A stretch of 64,000 bases of DNA from Maricaulis sp. (GTDB lineage: Bacteria; Pseudomonadota; Alphaproteobacteria; Caulobacterales; Maricaulaceae), in NCBI RefSeq assembly GCF_017642925.1, contig NZ_JAEPOL010000012.1, forward strand, positions 62,001-126,000, in the 5' to 3' direction. Below, piece after piece: positions 8,368-17,037 of the stretch. The notes beneath the pieces were generated by a model. That model was not told the DNA's origin. It did no database searches and worked only from the letters and a program-made list of their open reading frames with translations. How positions within the stretch are numbered: position 1 is the stretch's first letter; each line of letters begins with the position of its first letter. A program made the position numbers and the translations under genes.

Positions 8368-10836
8368 TCACACGCGGCCCGACGCCGGACGGCGGGCCAG
8401 GTCGAGCTCCGGCGGCACGGCATTGCCATGCGGCTCGGACGGGAAATGACAGGACACTCTGGTACCCTTGCCGGGCTCGGACTGCAGCTCCACCCAGCCG
8501 CCGTGCAGCTGGGCAATTTCCTTCACCAGCGACAGGCCGAGGCCGGCGCCGCCACGCTCGCCGCGCGAGAAGCGCTCGAACACGGTTGCCTGCTTTTCCG
8601 GCGCAATGCCTTCACCGTCATCGGCAACCCAGAGCGTCAGCTGATCTTCCGAGCGGCGCGCACCGATGGTCACTTCGCCACCGGTCTGGACGTGCCGGAT
8701 CGCGTTGGACAGGAGGTTCATCGCGACCTGCTTGATACGGTTCCGGTCGGCGCGGATCAGACCGGACGCGCCCTCGACATCGATACCCAGCTTGATCGAG
8801 TGATGGTCGGCGCGCGCCTGAATGAGCTCGGCCGCCTCGCGCGCCACATCGGCCACATCGACATCGCCCAGATCCAGCTCAAGCTGGCCGGCATCGATCG
8901 CCGCAACATCGAGAATATCGTCGACCAGCTTGGCCAGATGCTCCGCGGCCGTCTGGATCGCCGCCATCGGCTCTTTCTGACGATCGCTCAGCGCCCCGGC
9001 AAATCCCTGGGCGAGCATGTCGGCATAGCCGTTGATCGTGGTGAGCGGCGTGCGCAGCTGATAGCTCACATGCTCGACGAACTCGGTCTTGATGCGCTCG
9101 GAGGTTTCCAGCGCCTCGGCCCGCTCACGCAGGGCTTCCTCGATGCGCCGGCTGTCGGTGACATCGTCCCAGCAGATCAGCGTCGCACCATCGGGCAGCG
9201 GGCGGGTGAGATAGGTCAGCACGCGATCGTCGGACCGGCGCATCTCGCCGGTCACCTGCTTGCGGGCCTGCGGGCTGGGATCGGTGACGCGCGCCTTGAT
9301 GTCGTTCCAGACGCGGTCGTCGGCGAACAGGGCGGCGCAGGTCTCGGCGACCTGGTCGAATTCCGGCTGACCGTCCAGCTCCTCGGCCTCGAAACCCCAG
9401 ATATCCTCGAAAGCGTTGTTGTGCAGCTGCAGGCGGCCATTCGCGCCGAACACGGCGACGGCCTCGTGCAGCTTGTCGAGCGTAGCGCGCTGGACATTGA
9501 TCAGCGTGTTGTAGCGGGCGCGCAGGGCCAGCTCGTCGGTCTTGTCCTCGAAGATCAGCATCAGACCGCCCAGCGGGTGACGCTGCCGCGCGACGCGCAG
9601 GGTGCGGCCATCGGGCAGCGGCCAAAGCTCGTCCGGCGTCTCGTCGGTCGGCGGCAGGTCGTAGCGGGCCAGCTCGTCGGTTTTCCAGCCGGAATAGTCC
9701 GCCTGTTCGGGCAGCAGACGCTTTTCGCGCATCCGGTCGAGGAACTGGCCATGGCCCGGGCGCTCGTTCAGCCAGGCATCGTCCAGCTTGAACAGGCGCG
9801 AGAAGGCCGTGTTGTAGAAGTTGAGGCGCTTGGACCGGTCGAACACCACCACGGCTTCGGCCATGTGGTTGAGCGTTTCGTCGTGGGCCCGGCGGAAGCG
9901 CGCCAGATCGGACTTGGCTTCCTCGGCTTCCGTCGAGTCGATCGCGAAGCCGGCGGCTCCGCCCGATACCGGAAAGACAAGGAACTGCATCGAGCGGCGG
10001 CGTCCCTCGACAACGACCGTGCGGGTTTCCGACACGGGTTCGCCCTGCTCGGCGGCCTGCACCGCCTGGTCGGACATGCCCGCATCCAGCGCCGTCTGTT
10101 TTTGCAGCACGGTATCGAGATCCTTGCCTTCGACGGCAGCGACATAAGCCTGGTTCACCCATTCCAGACGGCCGGACACATTCATCCGCCAGGCCGGAAC
10201 CGGGGCGCGGCCCAGCATGTCGAGGAAGGCCATCGGGTCTTTCGAAACCAGCCGGCGCGCTTCTTCCATGCGGCCGCGGGCATTGGATTCCTCCAGCCCC
10301 CGGATCGTCGCATCGGACAGCCAGACGACCAGCTGGGTTCCCGCGGCGCGGCCATCAGCCTCCAGGAAGCGGCCGGACGGTCCCAGAATGGTCAGCGAGA
10401 AGGGCTGGCCCTTCTGCGCAAGCTCGTTGAAGCGCCGGCGCAGCGTGGTTTCGTCACCGCCTGCAGAGCGCGCTTCGTAATCCGCCAGGCCTTCCATCAG
10501 GATGCCGGCAGGATTGGGACCATCGGTCGCTTCGGCAAAACGCAGCAAGGAGGCCAGCGCGACGGAGGAACCGAAGATGCGCGGCTGGCCCCAGCCCGTA
10601 TCGCTTTCGTCGAAGGTGGCATCGTCCCAGACGAGAACCAGGCCGGGATGGGCGCCGAACACACTGTCGGCACGGGCAAGGCGGTCTTCCAGTTCGGCCA
10701 GCTTGCGGCGCCAGACCAGCTGGGCCGTGCGGGCACCGGCCGTGAGACGGTACGCCCACAGCCCGACGGCAACGGCGAAAGCCATCGCACCGACGGTGAC
10801 AATGAGCGTCACGATCTGAAATGTCTGTCCCGTCAT
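8368..10836 (-). CDS. divL: DivL-type PAS-domain pseudokinase (Tyr in place of phospho-acceptor His)
   Basis: This 822-residue protein has one N-terminal membrane helix (residues 5-28), a long PAS-rich sensory region (about 150-580), a DHp helix domain and a complete HATPase domain (NLLSNAIRH, then GEGIAPEKQATVFERFSRG and GAGLGLS). The canonical H-box is changed to EHVSYQLRTPL: the acceptor is Tyr592 (codon TAT, complement of 9061-9063), the hallmark of DivL. In Caulobacter DivL binds phosphorylated DivK and down-regulates CckA kinase activity, thereby controlling CtrA in time and space. A CtrA box lies nearby at 11492, which fits the same regulatory world. The start MTGQTFQIVTLIV was chosen because it gives the intact anchor. 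DivL assignment comes from the Tyr substitution plus domain layout. Confidence 0.92.
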   Translation of the reverse strand: MTGQTFQIVTLIVTVGAMAFAVAVGLWAYRLTAGARTAQLVWRRKLAELEDRLARADSVFGAHPGLVLVWDDATFDESDTGWGQPRIFGSSVALASLLRFAEATDGPNPAGILMEGLADYEARSAGGDETTLRRRFNELAQKGQPFSLTILGPSGRFLEADGRAAGTQLVVWLSDATIRGLEESNARGRMEEARRLVSKDPMAFLDMLGRAPVPAWRMNVSGRLEWVNQAYVAAVEGKDLDTVLQKQTALDAGMSDQAVQAAEQGEPVSETRTVVVEGRRRSMQFLVFPVSGGAAGFAIDSTEAEEAKSDLARFRRAHDETLNHMAEAVVVFDRSKRLNFYNTAFSRLFKLDDAWLNERPGHGQFLDRMREKRLLPEQADYSGWKTDELARYDLPPTDETPDELWPLPDGRTLRVARQRHPLGGLMLIFEDKTDELALRARYNTLINVQRATLDKLHEAVAVFGANGRLQLHNNAFEDIWGFEAEELDGQPEFDQVAETCAALFADDRVWNDIKARVTDPSPQARKQVTGEMRRSDDRVLTYLTRPLPDGATLICWDDVTDSRRIEEALRERAEALETSERIKTEFVEHVSYQLRTPLTTINGYADMLAQGFAGALSDRQKEPMAAIQTAAEHLAKLVDDILDVAAIDAGQLELDLGDVDVADVAREAAELIQARADHHSIKLGIDVEGASGLIRADRNRIKQVAMNLLSNAIRHVQTGGEVTIGARRSEDQLTLWVADDGEGIAPEKQATVFERFSRGERGGAGLGLSLVKEIAQLHGGWVELQSEPGKGTRVSCHFPSEPHGNAVPPELDLARRPASGRV

Positions 10837-10970
10837 CGAGCTGTCCTGGGCGCGGCCCTTTGCCCACCCGTATCGGGTCCGCGCGAATCAGCATGATACC
10901 GGGCGCGCGAGTCCGGGGCGATGCCTGAGGCCGCAAAAATAATTAACGCTACAGCCGCACCGACAGGTGT

Positions 10971-11420
10971 CTAGCGCAGGGCGACCTCACCGGCGCGGAA
11001 TTCGAACATGACCACGCAATTGTCCAGACGGTCCACACCCGCGTCGAGCGGGCGAAACTGCCAGGCGCGCACGGTCTGCCGGCTCTCCCGGTTGAACGGG
11101 CCGTCCGGCACGGCACGCGCGATGCGGACATTGTCGACATCGCCATCGGCCTCGACATCGAACCGCACCACGACCCAGCCCTGCCGCCCCAGCGACCAGG
11201 CCCGCACCGGATAGTCCGGGATATCGGCCGAAACAGCCGCCAGCGTGGAACCGCGGCAGTCTTCGGGCCCGATCAGGCGTTCGACATTGGGCGGAACCGG
11301 GAATTCGTCGCGCGGGATGAAGGGGCCGCGCGTCGCGCCCGTTCCGGGCAGCGGTATCGCCTGCGGCACGGCCGTGCAGGATGAAAGGACGAACAGGAGA
11401 GGGATCAGGATGGCGCGCAT
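10971..11420 (-). CDS. Lipoprotein with TonB C-terminal-like domain
   Basis: A 149-residue lipoprotein: the signal peptide MRAILIPLLFVLSSC ends in a lipobox with Cys at residue 15. Residues 70-135 show a TonB C-terminal fold, with ADIPDYPVRAW, GWVVVRFDVEADGDVDNVR and a RESRQTVRAWQFRP closing helix. It lacks the N-terminal membrane anchor and Pro-rich spacer of real TonB, so it is probably an outer-membrane or periplasmic scaffold using the same fold rather than an energy transducer. The start could also be 3 codons upstream (MPVMRAIL). It is divergent from the acidic-tail gene, with the CtrA box 72 nt upstream of its start. Confidence 0.85.
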   Translation of the reverse strand: MRAILIPLLFVLSSCTAVPQAIPLPGTGATRGPFIPRDEFPVPPNVERLIGPEDCRGSTLAAVSADIPDYPVRAWSLGRQGWVVVRFDVEADGDVDNVRIARAVPDGPFNRESRQTVRAWQFRPLDAGVDRLDNCVVMFEFRAGEVALR

Positions 11421-11491
11421 GACCGGCAAGCTACCGCTTTATGCGAACCGCTCAAGCCGGTTCCTCACGGCGCTCCCCCGCGAACATTTTG

Positions 11492-11506
11492 TTAAGCGAG
11501 GATTAA
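11492..11506. promoter_or_regulatory. CtrA box TTAA-N7-TTAA
   Basis: The sequence TTAAGCGAGGATTAA is an exact full CtrA recognition site (two TTAA halves 7 nt apart). It sits 124 nt upstream of the acidic-tail membrane protein start (11630) and 72 nt upstream of the lipoprotein start (11420) on the other strand, so either or both genes could be controlled. It is the only exact TTAA-N7-TTAA I found in the window, in DNA where TTAA is rare. CtrA is the cell-cycle master regulator of this group; binding is inferred from the motif alone. Confidence 0.7.
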
Positions 11507-11629
11507 GGCGTTCAATTTTCGGCCCCGAACTTGTAGTGTCCCCTGCAATTGGGTGAGGGACGCGCCGATTTGAAACAATCCGGCATGCTGTCCTGTTGTG
11601 AGTACCTGGCGTTAGAGGTGCGTTGAGAC

Positions 11630-13702
11630 ATGTCCTTGTTACCGACCGCGCATGCCGGGCAGGCCTTTGGTGCCCGCCGGATCGACTTCTTCACGATCTC
11701 CGGAGAGGTCAAACAGGCCGACGGCTCGACGGGCCAGTTGCGCGATGACGACGGGATGGATCACGATGTCCGGCTCGCCGAGGCCTCGAATGCCCTGACG
11801 CCGGGTGACAGCGCCACCATACTGCGCGTCCAGGCCGGTCCGAACCGCCGGTCGCGCCCGGCTGCATTGATCAATCACACCCGCGAAACCTGGGTCCGCA
11901 CGACACCGGATGCGACCACCCTGCTGGCCCGCTCCGGCGTGACCCGCGGATTCAACTGGTGGCTTTCAGTACTGCTGCTTGCGCTGACGGCGCTCGCTGC
12001 CGTCTGGCCGACGCTGCACGCTTTCCTCACGGAAATGAATGGCGGCATGATGGCCGGCATTCCCGCTTTCAGCATCATGGACGAGGTCCTGGCCTTTGCG
12101 CCCGGCCTGGCCGGCTGGCGGCTGGAAGCCTCGCTACCCGCCGGCCTGCTCGACGCGATCGCCAGCCTCGGCTTCGTGCCGATGGACCAGCTGACCGAAT
12201 GGGGTATCGCACTGGGCGGTAGTGCACTCGCCCTCATCGCCTATCTCGCGCGGTCCTGGCGCCTGCTCTACGTGCCCGCCTTCGCCGCTTTTGCCGTCAT
12301 GGCCGGTGCAATCTTCGGCGGCGTCGGCGCCACGCTTGCCCTGATCGGCGGCGCCGTCCTGCTCTTCCTCGCGGCCGGCTTCTTCAATCGTGTGCGTGAC
12401 GCTGGGCGTTTCAATGCGCGCGTCGAACGACTGGCCGGGCATGTCCTGCGCAATCCGCCGCAGGAAAGCGTCCGCGGCAATGATGCCGGCGGTGTCGCCG
12501 CTGCGGCGGCCACAGCGGCGGTTGCGGCCACGGCTCTGGCCGATACCGGGGTCGAGGCGGAGGACGATACGGAAGCGGCCGCGGACGACGCAGAAGCGGC
12601 TGAACCCGCCGATGACGCGGCAAATGGCGAAGCGGAGGCAGGGCCGGAACTGGAACTACCGCCCACCGCAGCTGACGGCGACCCCAGCCCGACCGCCGAA
12701 ACCAGCGCCCGCCCCGACGATGCCGGCGAGGCCGAAGCCGTGCATACCGATGATGAGACTGCCGGAGCGGCTGCAGCCGATGCTGAAACGGTCGATCCTT
12801 CCGAAAGCACCGGCGATGACGTGGCCGCGGACGCAGAGGCTGTGCCTGTTTCGGTGGACGTGGAAAACGCGCCTGTCACAGCCGAGGCCGAGCCGGAAAC
12901 CGGCGACGTGACCCTGGCCCCGGTCGAGGCGGTGCTGCCGGCCGAAATCGCTGCGGCGGAGCCGGCTACCGAAGACAGCGCCGAGCCGCAGGCAGAGTCA
13001 CCTGTCGCGTCGGATGACGACGCCGTCGCCAGCGACGCGGCGCCCGAAACCGAAGAAACCGAACCGCAGGCAGGTGCTGCAGAGACACCTGAACAGTCCG
13101 CTGAAACCGCTGAACCGGAAACGGCAGCGGCGGAAACAGCTGAGGCGCCCGAGACCGAAGCGGTTCCGGAACCGGCCGAGGCGTCTCTGGAAGAGGATGA
13201 CGATCTTCCCAGCCTCGATGCCGTTGCAGCCGCTGCTGCACTGAGCGCAGCGGAGCAGGGCGGGTCCGATGACGAACCCGCCGCGGATGCCGGCGAGGCG
13301 GAAGACACCGCAACGGTGGAAGACGAACGCACCATGCCGCTCGCTTCGCCGCCGCCCATGCCGGCTTCAGGCCAGCCATCCGGTCAGGCCGGGACAGCGG
13401 ACGCCTCCGATGCTGAAGTAACGGTGGCGGACAAAACGGCCGATACCGCGCCTGCAGAACCGGCCGGTCTGCCAGCAACCCCGTCGACCTCGCCCGCACT
13501 CGATGAGGTCGAGTCGCGCGTGGCCGCAGCCGTCGAAGCGGCAGGCAGTGCGACACCGGCCGCAGCGGCACCGGTCGACGATCCACTTTTCGACGATGAC
13601 GGGAATGATCCGATGCTGCCGGCCCGCCAGGCGGGCGATACGGCCCCCGGCACGCCGGACCTGGATGTCGAGCGCAGCGACGCGGACACCAACGCTTCCT
13701 GA
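11630..13702 (+). CDS. Polytopic membrane protein with very long acidic Ala/Glu-rich tail
   Basis: This 690-residue protein has three parts. Residues 15-90 look like a small beta-rich domain (ISGEVKQADG, then ATILRVQAG). Residues 108-251 hold about four membrane helices (near 110-130, 190-208, 213-231 and 233-251). Residues 285-690 form a low-complexity tail made mainly of Ala, Glu, Asp, Thr and Pro with very few basic residues, predicted to be disordered. No family was recognised. A CtrA box upstream and divL as neighbour suggest a cell-cycle or polarity role, which is inference only. Transcription ends at the hairpin at 13723-13752. The tail keeps the codon use expected of a real coding region, and its length is unusual. 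Confidence 0.85.
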   Translation: MSLLPTAHAGQAFGARRIDFFTISGEVKQADGSTGQLRDDDGMDHDVRLAEASNALTPGDSATILRVQAGPNRRSRPAALINHTRETWVRTTPDATTLLARSGVTRGFNWWLSVLLLALTALAAVWPTLHAFLTEMNGGMMAGIPAFSIMDEVLAFAPGLAGWRLEASLPAGLLDAIASLGFVPMDQLTEWGIALGGSALALIAYLARSWRLLYVPAFAAFAVMAGAIFGGVGATLALIGGAVLLFLAAGFFNRVRDAGRFNARVERLAGHVLRNPPQESVRGNDAGGVAAAAATAAVAATALADTGVEAEDDTEAAADDAEAAEPADDAANGEAEAGPELELPPTAADGDPSPTAETSARPDDAGEAEAVHTDDETAGAAAADAETVDPSESTGDDVAADAEAVPVSVDVENAPVTAEAEPETGDVTLAPVEAVLPAEIAAAEPATEDSAEPQAESPVASDDDAVASDAAPETEETEPQAGAAETPEQSAETAEPETAAAETAEAPETEAVPEPAEASLEEDDDLPSLDAVAAAAALSAAEQGGSDDEPAADAGEAEDTATVEDERTMPLASPPPMPASGQPSGQAGTADASDAEVTVADKTADTAPAEPAGLPATPSTSPALDEVESRVAAAVEAAGSATPAAAAPVDDPLFDDDGNDPMLPARQAGDTAPGTPDLDVERSDADTNAS

Positions 13703-13722
13703 CACCGGCGCCACCGGACACG

Positions 13723-13752
13723 AAAAGGCCCGCACGATGTGCGGGCCTTTTT
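13723..13752. terminator. Bidirectional Rho-independent terminator
   Basis: AAAAGGCCCGCA and TGCGGGCCTTTTT form a 12-bp stem around a 5-nt loop, flanked by an A-run and a T-run. It lies between the convergent acidic-tail gene (plus) and ptsH (minus) and can serve both. Confidence 0.88.
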
Positions 13753-13779
13753 CATGCGCTCAGCCTGGCAGAAGCGGCG

Positions 13780-14055
13780 TCAGTCTTCTTCGTGGAAACC
13801 GGCCTCGACCAGCTCGGTCAGGGAGTCCGCCGCCTTCTCCGCGTCGGGACCGGACGTCTCGATGCCGATCTCGGACCCCTTGCCCGCCGCCAGCATCAGC
13901 AATTCCATGATGGAGTCGGCATTCACCCGTTCGCCATCGCGCGAGACATGGATCTCGGCGTCGAAGCCCTGCGCCATCTCGACGAATTTGGCAGCGGCTC
14001 GCGCATGCAGGCCGCGGGCATTGCGGATCACGGCCCGCCGGGCAATCTGGGTCAC
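13780..14055 (-). CDS. ptsH: HPr-family phosphocarrier protein
   Basis: This 91-residue HPr has the phosphorylatable His17 in RNARGLHARAAAKF and the regulatory serine at Ser48 in NADSIMELLML. It relays phosphate from enzyme I to EIIA-type proteins; in alphaproteobacteria without sugar EIIC permeases it serves a regulatory PTS. The upstream gene, EIIA-Man, overlaps by 4 nt (ATGA). Ser48 is the residue normally modified by HPr kinase, yet hprK is absent from this operon (see findings). Confidence 0.95.
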   Translation of the reverse strand: MTQIARRAVIRNARGLHARAAAKFVEMAQGFDAEIHVSRDGERVNADSIMELLMLAAGKGSEIGIETSGPDAEKAADSLTELVEAGFHEED

Positions 14056-14459
14056 TTGCCGGCCCCTTCCAGCACGTTCGAGGCGATCGCGATATAGCGC
14101 TTGCCGGCGTCCTCGCCCATACGGGCCAGACTGTCCAGATCGGCCCGCGAACGGGCCTCGGCGAGCTTGATCAGCATCGGCAGGTTGACCCCGGCAATGA
14201 CCTCGACCTTGCCCGGATCCAGCAGCGAGATGGCGAGATTGGACGGAGTGCCGCCGAACATGTCCGTCAGCACGAGCACGCCTTCACCGCGATCCGCGTC
14301 GGCAATGGCCTCGCGAATGTCGGCACGGCGCTTTTCCATGTCGTCATCCGGTCCGATGCAGACAGCCAGAAGCGCATCCATGGGGCCCACCACGTGCTCT
14401 GTGGCGGCCACGAATTCATCAGCCAGACGGCCGTGAGAGACTACGACGACTCCGATCAT
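14052..14459 (-). CDS. PTS EIIA component, mannose/fructose family (regulatory)
   Basis: This 135-residue EIIA-Man domain protein has the active-site histidine His9 in VVVVSHGRLADEF and the family motif TDMFGGTPSN. As a stand-alone domain without IIB or IIC it is the regulatory EIIA of the alphaproteobacterial PTS, accepting phosphate from HPr and probably signalling carbon/nitrogen status. It lies between chvG (66 nt upstream) and ptsH (4-nt overlap). Confidence 0.94.
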   Translation of the reverse strand: MIGVVVVSHGRLADEFVAATEHVVGPMDALLAVCIGPDDDMEKRRADIREAIADADRGEGVLVLTDMFGGTPSNLAISLLDPGKVEVIAGVNLPMLIKLAEARSRADLDSLARMGEDAGKRYIAIASNVLEGAGK

Positions 14460-14525
14460 GACGGATATCTAACCGTGCCTTGGAACGGCGGGAAAGCGTC
14501 TTTTTGCAACGGTCGGATCAATTTG

Positions 14526-16136
14526 TCAGTCGGCAGTGGCTGCGGGAAGCTCCACGGTGAAGCGTGCACCGGCGACCCCGCCCCCCTCGGCCTTGCGGTT
14601 CGAGGCCGTGATCCGGCCGCCATGCGCCTCGACGATCTGGCGTGCAATCGCCAGACCCAGGCCGGAGTGCGTGCCGAACGCCGCGCCGCGCGGGCGCTCG
14701 GTGTAGAAGCGCTGGAAGACGGTCTCCAGATTGGCCTCGGGAATGCCCGGCCCCTCATCATCGACCTGCACCAGAAGGCTGGGCCGGCCATTGCGATGCC
14801 CCCGCACCAGCCGCACCCACACCTTGCCGCCCTCGGGACTGAAGGTCATCGCATTGTCGAGCAGATTGCGGAAAACCTGGCCCAGCGGTCCGTCTCGGCC
14901 CAGAACCATCCCGTTGCGCACCTTGCGCTCGATCACGATCTCGGCGCGCCGCCCGTCCATCGCGTTATAGGTGTCCGCCAGCTCGGACAGCAGGCCGGCC
15001 AGATCGAACCGCCCGACATCCTCGCGCGCCAGTTCCGCATCGACGCGCGAGGCCCGCGAGATATCCGAAATCAACCGGTCCAGCCGCCGCACATCGGCGA
15101 GGATAACGGCGAGAAGCTTGTCGCGGCGTTCCGCATCGCGCGCATTGGGCAGGACTTCCGCAGCCGAGCGGATCGAAGTCAGCGGGTTTTTCAGCTCGTG
15201 CGACACGTCGGCGGCAAAACTCTCGATCGCGTCGAGCCGGTCGTAGAGCGCCTCGGTCATCTCGGAAAGGGCAACACCAAGCTCGCCGATCTCGTCATTG
15301 CGCGAGCGCAGGTCGGGCATTTTCACCCGGCGTCCGCCGGCCCGCCGGGCCTCGCGCGCGGCGCGGGCCAGGCGCCGCACGGGCCGGGCGATGAAGACCG
15401 TCAGCGCCAGCGAGGACATCGTCGTCACCAGGGCGGCAATCAGCACGAAGGGCAGGAGCGCACGCCGTTCCGCCTCGATCAGGCGGTCAAGATCATAGCT
15501 CTCGATGGTCACCACACCGACGACCGCGCGCACAGGCTGGATCGGGATCGACACCGACACGACGCGGCGGCCATCGGCTTCACGCCGTACGCCGGCGACG
15601 ATCTCGCCATTGATGACCTGGCGCACCTCGTCGCCCAGATCGCGGTCGAGCGCAGCTCGCTCCTCGGGCGAGCGCAGCAGGTTGGACACCGTATCGAGGA
15701 TGCGGCTGGGCAGGCTGCGCGCCGTATTGGCGAGGTCGGGACGCGGCTGGCCGGGCGGCGGCAGCACGGTTTCCTCGAACACATCGGCCAGCAGATGGCT
15801 GTCGGCAACGATCTGCCCGCCCTTGTCGAAAACGAGCACGCGCGACTCTTCGGGCACGTAGAGCTGACGCAGGATCGCCCGCGCATCGTCATTGCGCAGC
15901 ACGGGCGCGGGCGCCCCGTCGGACGCACCCTCGGCGAGGACATTGGCGATCAGCTCACCCTGTGCCCGCAGCGAATCCAGCTTGGCGTTGACCAGGCCGC
16001 GGCGGGTCTCGGTCAGCGCCAGCATGCCGGCGACCAGTACCCCCAGCGCCACGAAATTGGCGACAAGGATCAGCTGGGCCAGCCGCGAGCTGGGACGCGG
16101 CGTCAGATTGCGCAGGACCGTGCCGGCCCGGCGCAA
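14526..16136 (-). CDS. chvG: Sensor histidine kinase ChvG (ExoS-like)
   Basis: This membrane histidine kinase of about 536 residues has an N-terminal membrane helix (LILVANFVALGVLVAGMLAL), a periplasmic sensor of about 230 residues, a second membrane helix (LPFVLIAALVTTMSSLALTV), a HAMP linker, an H-box DVSHELKNPLTSIR and a HATPase domain (NLLDNAMTF, DEGPGIP, HSGLGLA). It pairs with ChvI, encoded just upstream, and in this group reports acid, envelope or osmotic stress. The start is uncertain: no ATG fits without running over 100 nt into chvI, so I chose TTG at 16136, 22 nt after the chvI stop. A shadow extension to 16298 was rejected. Confidence 0.9.
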   Translation of the reverse strand: MRRAGTVLRNLTPRPSSRLAQLILVANFVALGVLVAGMLALTETRRGLVNAKLDSLRAQGELIANVLAEGASDGAPAPVLRNDDARAILRQLYVPEESRVLVFDKGGQIVADSHLLADVFEETVLPPPGQPRPDLANTARSLPSRILDTVSNLLRSPEERAALDRDLGDEVRQVINGEIVAGVRREADGRRVVSVSIPIQPVRAVVGVVTIESYDLDRLIEAERRALLPFVLIAALVTTMSSLALTVFIARPVRRLARAAREARRAGGRRVKMPDLRSRNDEIGELGVALSEMTEALYDRLDAIESFAADVSHELKNPLTSIRSAAEVLPNARDAERRDKLLAVILADVRRLDRLISDISRASRVDAELAREDVGRFDLAGLLSELADTYNAMDGRRAEIVIERKVRNGMVLGRDGPLGQVFRNLLDNAMTFSPEGGKVWVRLVRGHRNGRPSLLVQVDDEGPGIPEANLETVFQRFYTERPRGAAFGTHSGLGLAIARQIVEAHGGRITASNRKAEGGGVAGARFTVELPAATAD

Positions 16137-16158
16137 TCCGCTTCGCCAGGATGCCGTG

Positions 16159-16869
16159 TCAGTCTTCCTTATAGCGGTAACCCACCCCGTAGAGGGTCTC
16201 GATGGCGTCGAAGGACTTGTCGACTTCGCGGAATTTCTTGCGGATGCGCTTGATATGGCTGTCGATCGTCCGGTCATCGACATAGACCTGATCGTCATAG
16301 GCCGCGTCCATCAGATTGTCGCGGCTCTTCACATAGCCCGGGCGCGTCGCCAGGGCCTGCAGGATCAGGAATTCGGTGACCGTCAGACGCACCGGCTCGC
16401 CGCCCCAGGAACAAGCGTGGCGATTGGGGTCGAGCACCAGGCTGCCGCGTTCCAGCGGCTTGCTGTCACCCGGTTCCAGCGGACCACTGCCGACCGGCGC
16501 ATCCTGTGCCCGGGCCCGGCGCAGCACCGCCTTGACCCGTTCGCCCAGGAGGCGCTGGGAGAAAGGCTTGGTGATGTAGTCGTCGGCGCCGAGATTGAGC
16601 CCCAGAGCCTCGTCGAACTCGTCATCCTTGGAGGTCAGGAAAATGACCGGGATGTTCGAGGACTGGCGCAGGCGGCGCAGAAGTTCCAGCCCGTCCATAC
16701 GCGGCATCTTGATATCGAAAATACCCAGATCCGGCGGATCCTCGGCCAAAGCGGTCAGTGCCGACGCACCGTCATTATAGGTGCGCACGTGATAGCCCTC
16801 GCCTTCGAGGAAGATGGAAACCGACGTGATGATGTTTTCGTCGTCGTCGACCAGTGCAATCGTAGCCAT
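16159..16869 (-). CDS. chvI: Response regulator ChvI (OmpR family)
   Basis: A 236-residue OmpR/PhoB-type regulator. The receiver domain has the acidic pair in ALVDDDENI, phospho-acceptor Asp52 in [12 protein letters not shown] and the conserved Lys in DYITKPFS. The C-terminal winged helix ends with the typical [14 protein letters not shown] and GVGYRYKED. Start is ATG 16869-16867 ([13 protein letters not shown]), preceded by CGGAGACAGC; the frame is open 33 codons upstream but without family similarity. First gene of chvI-chvG-EIIA-ptsH. Confidence 0.95.
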   Translation of the reverse strand: MATIALVDDDENIITSVSIFLEGEGYHVRTYNDGASALTALAEDPPDLGIFDIKMPRMDGLELLRRLRQSSNIPVIFLTSKDDEFDEALGLNLGADDYITKPFSQRLLGERVKAVLRRARAQDAPVGSGPLEPGDSKPLERGSLVLDPNRHACSWGGEPVRLTVTEFLILQALATRPGYVKSRDNLMDAAYDDQVYVDDRTIDSHIKRIRKKFREVDKSFDAIETLYGVGYRYKED

Positions 16870-17037
16870 GCTGTCTCCGGGCTCGGTTATGTCCAGGCCG
16901 CCATGGAAACCTGAATTTGTGGCGACAATAGACACGCACTGCACATCGCGCCAAGCATCGAGCGCCAATTATCCCCATGGTTCACCGGGCTTTAAGTCTC
17001 TTGCGACAGTATTCCGCCGTTAAAAGGGGCTGGGTAC

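Noticed and set aside
8338-10896. 852-residue reading frame opposite divL
   Set aside because: It mirrors the DivL coding frame; codon-position GC bias in this DNA opens long antisense frames. No domains seen.
12268-13359. Ser/Ala-rich 363-residue antisense frame
   Set aside because: Complement of the acidic Ala/Glu tail; composition is explained by the plus-strand codons.
14394-16253. 619-residue reading frame opposite chvG
   Set aside because: Shadow of a clear histidine-kinase gene; low-complexity His/Gln/Arg-rich product without motifs.
16990-17030. Possible second CtrA site near the 566-residue gene (TTAAG and TTAAA)
   Set aside because: The two TTAA halves are not 7 nt apart, so it does not fit the box.
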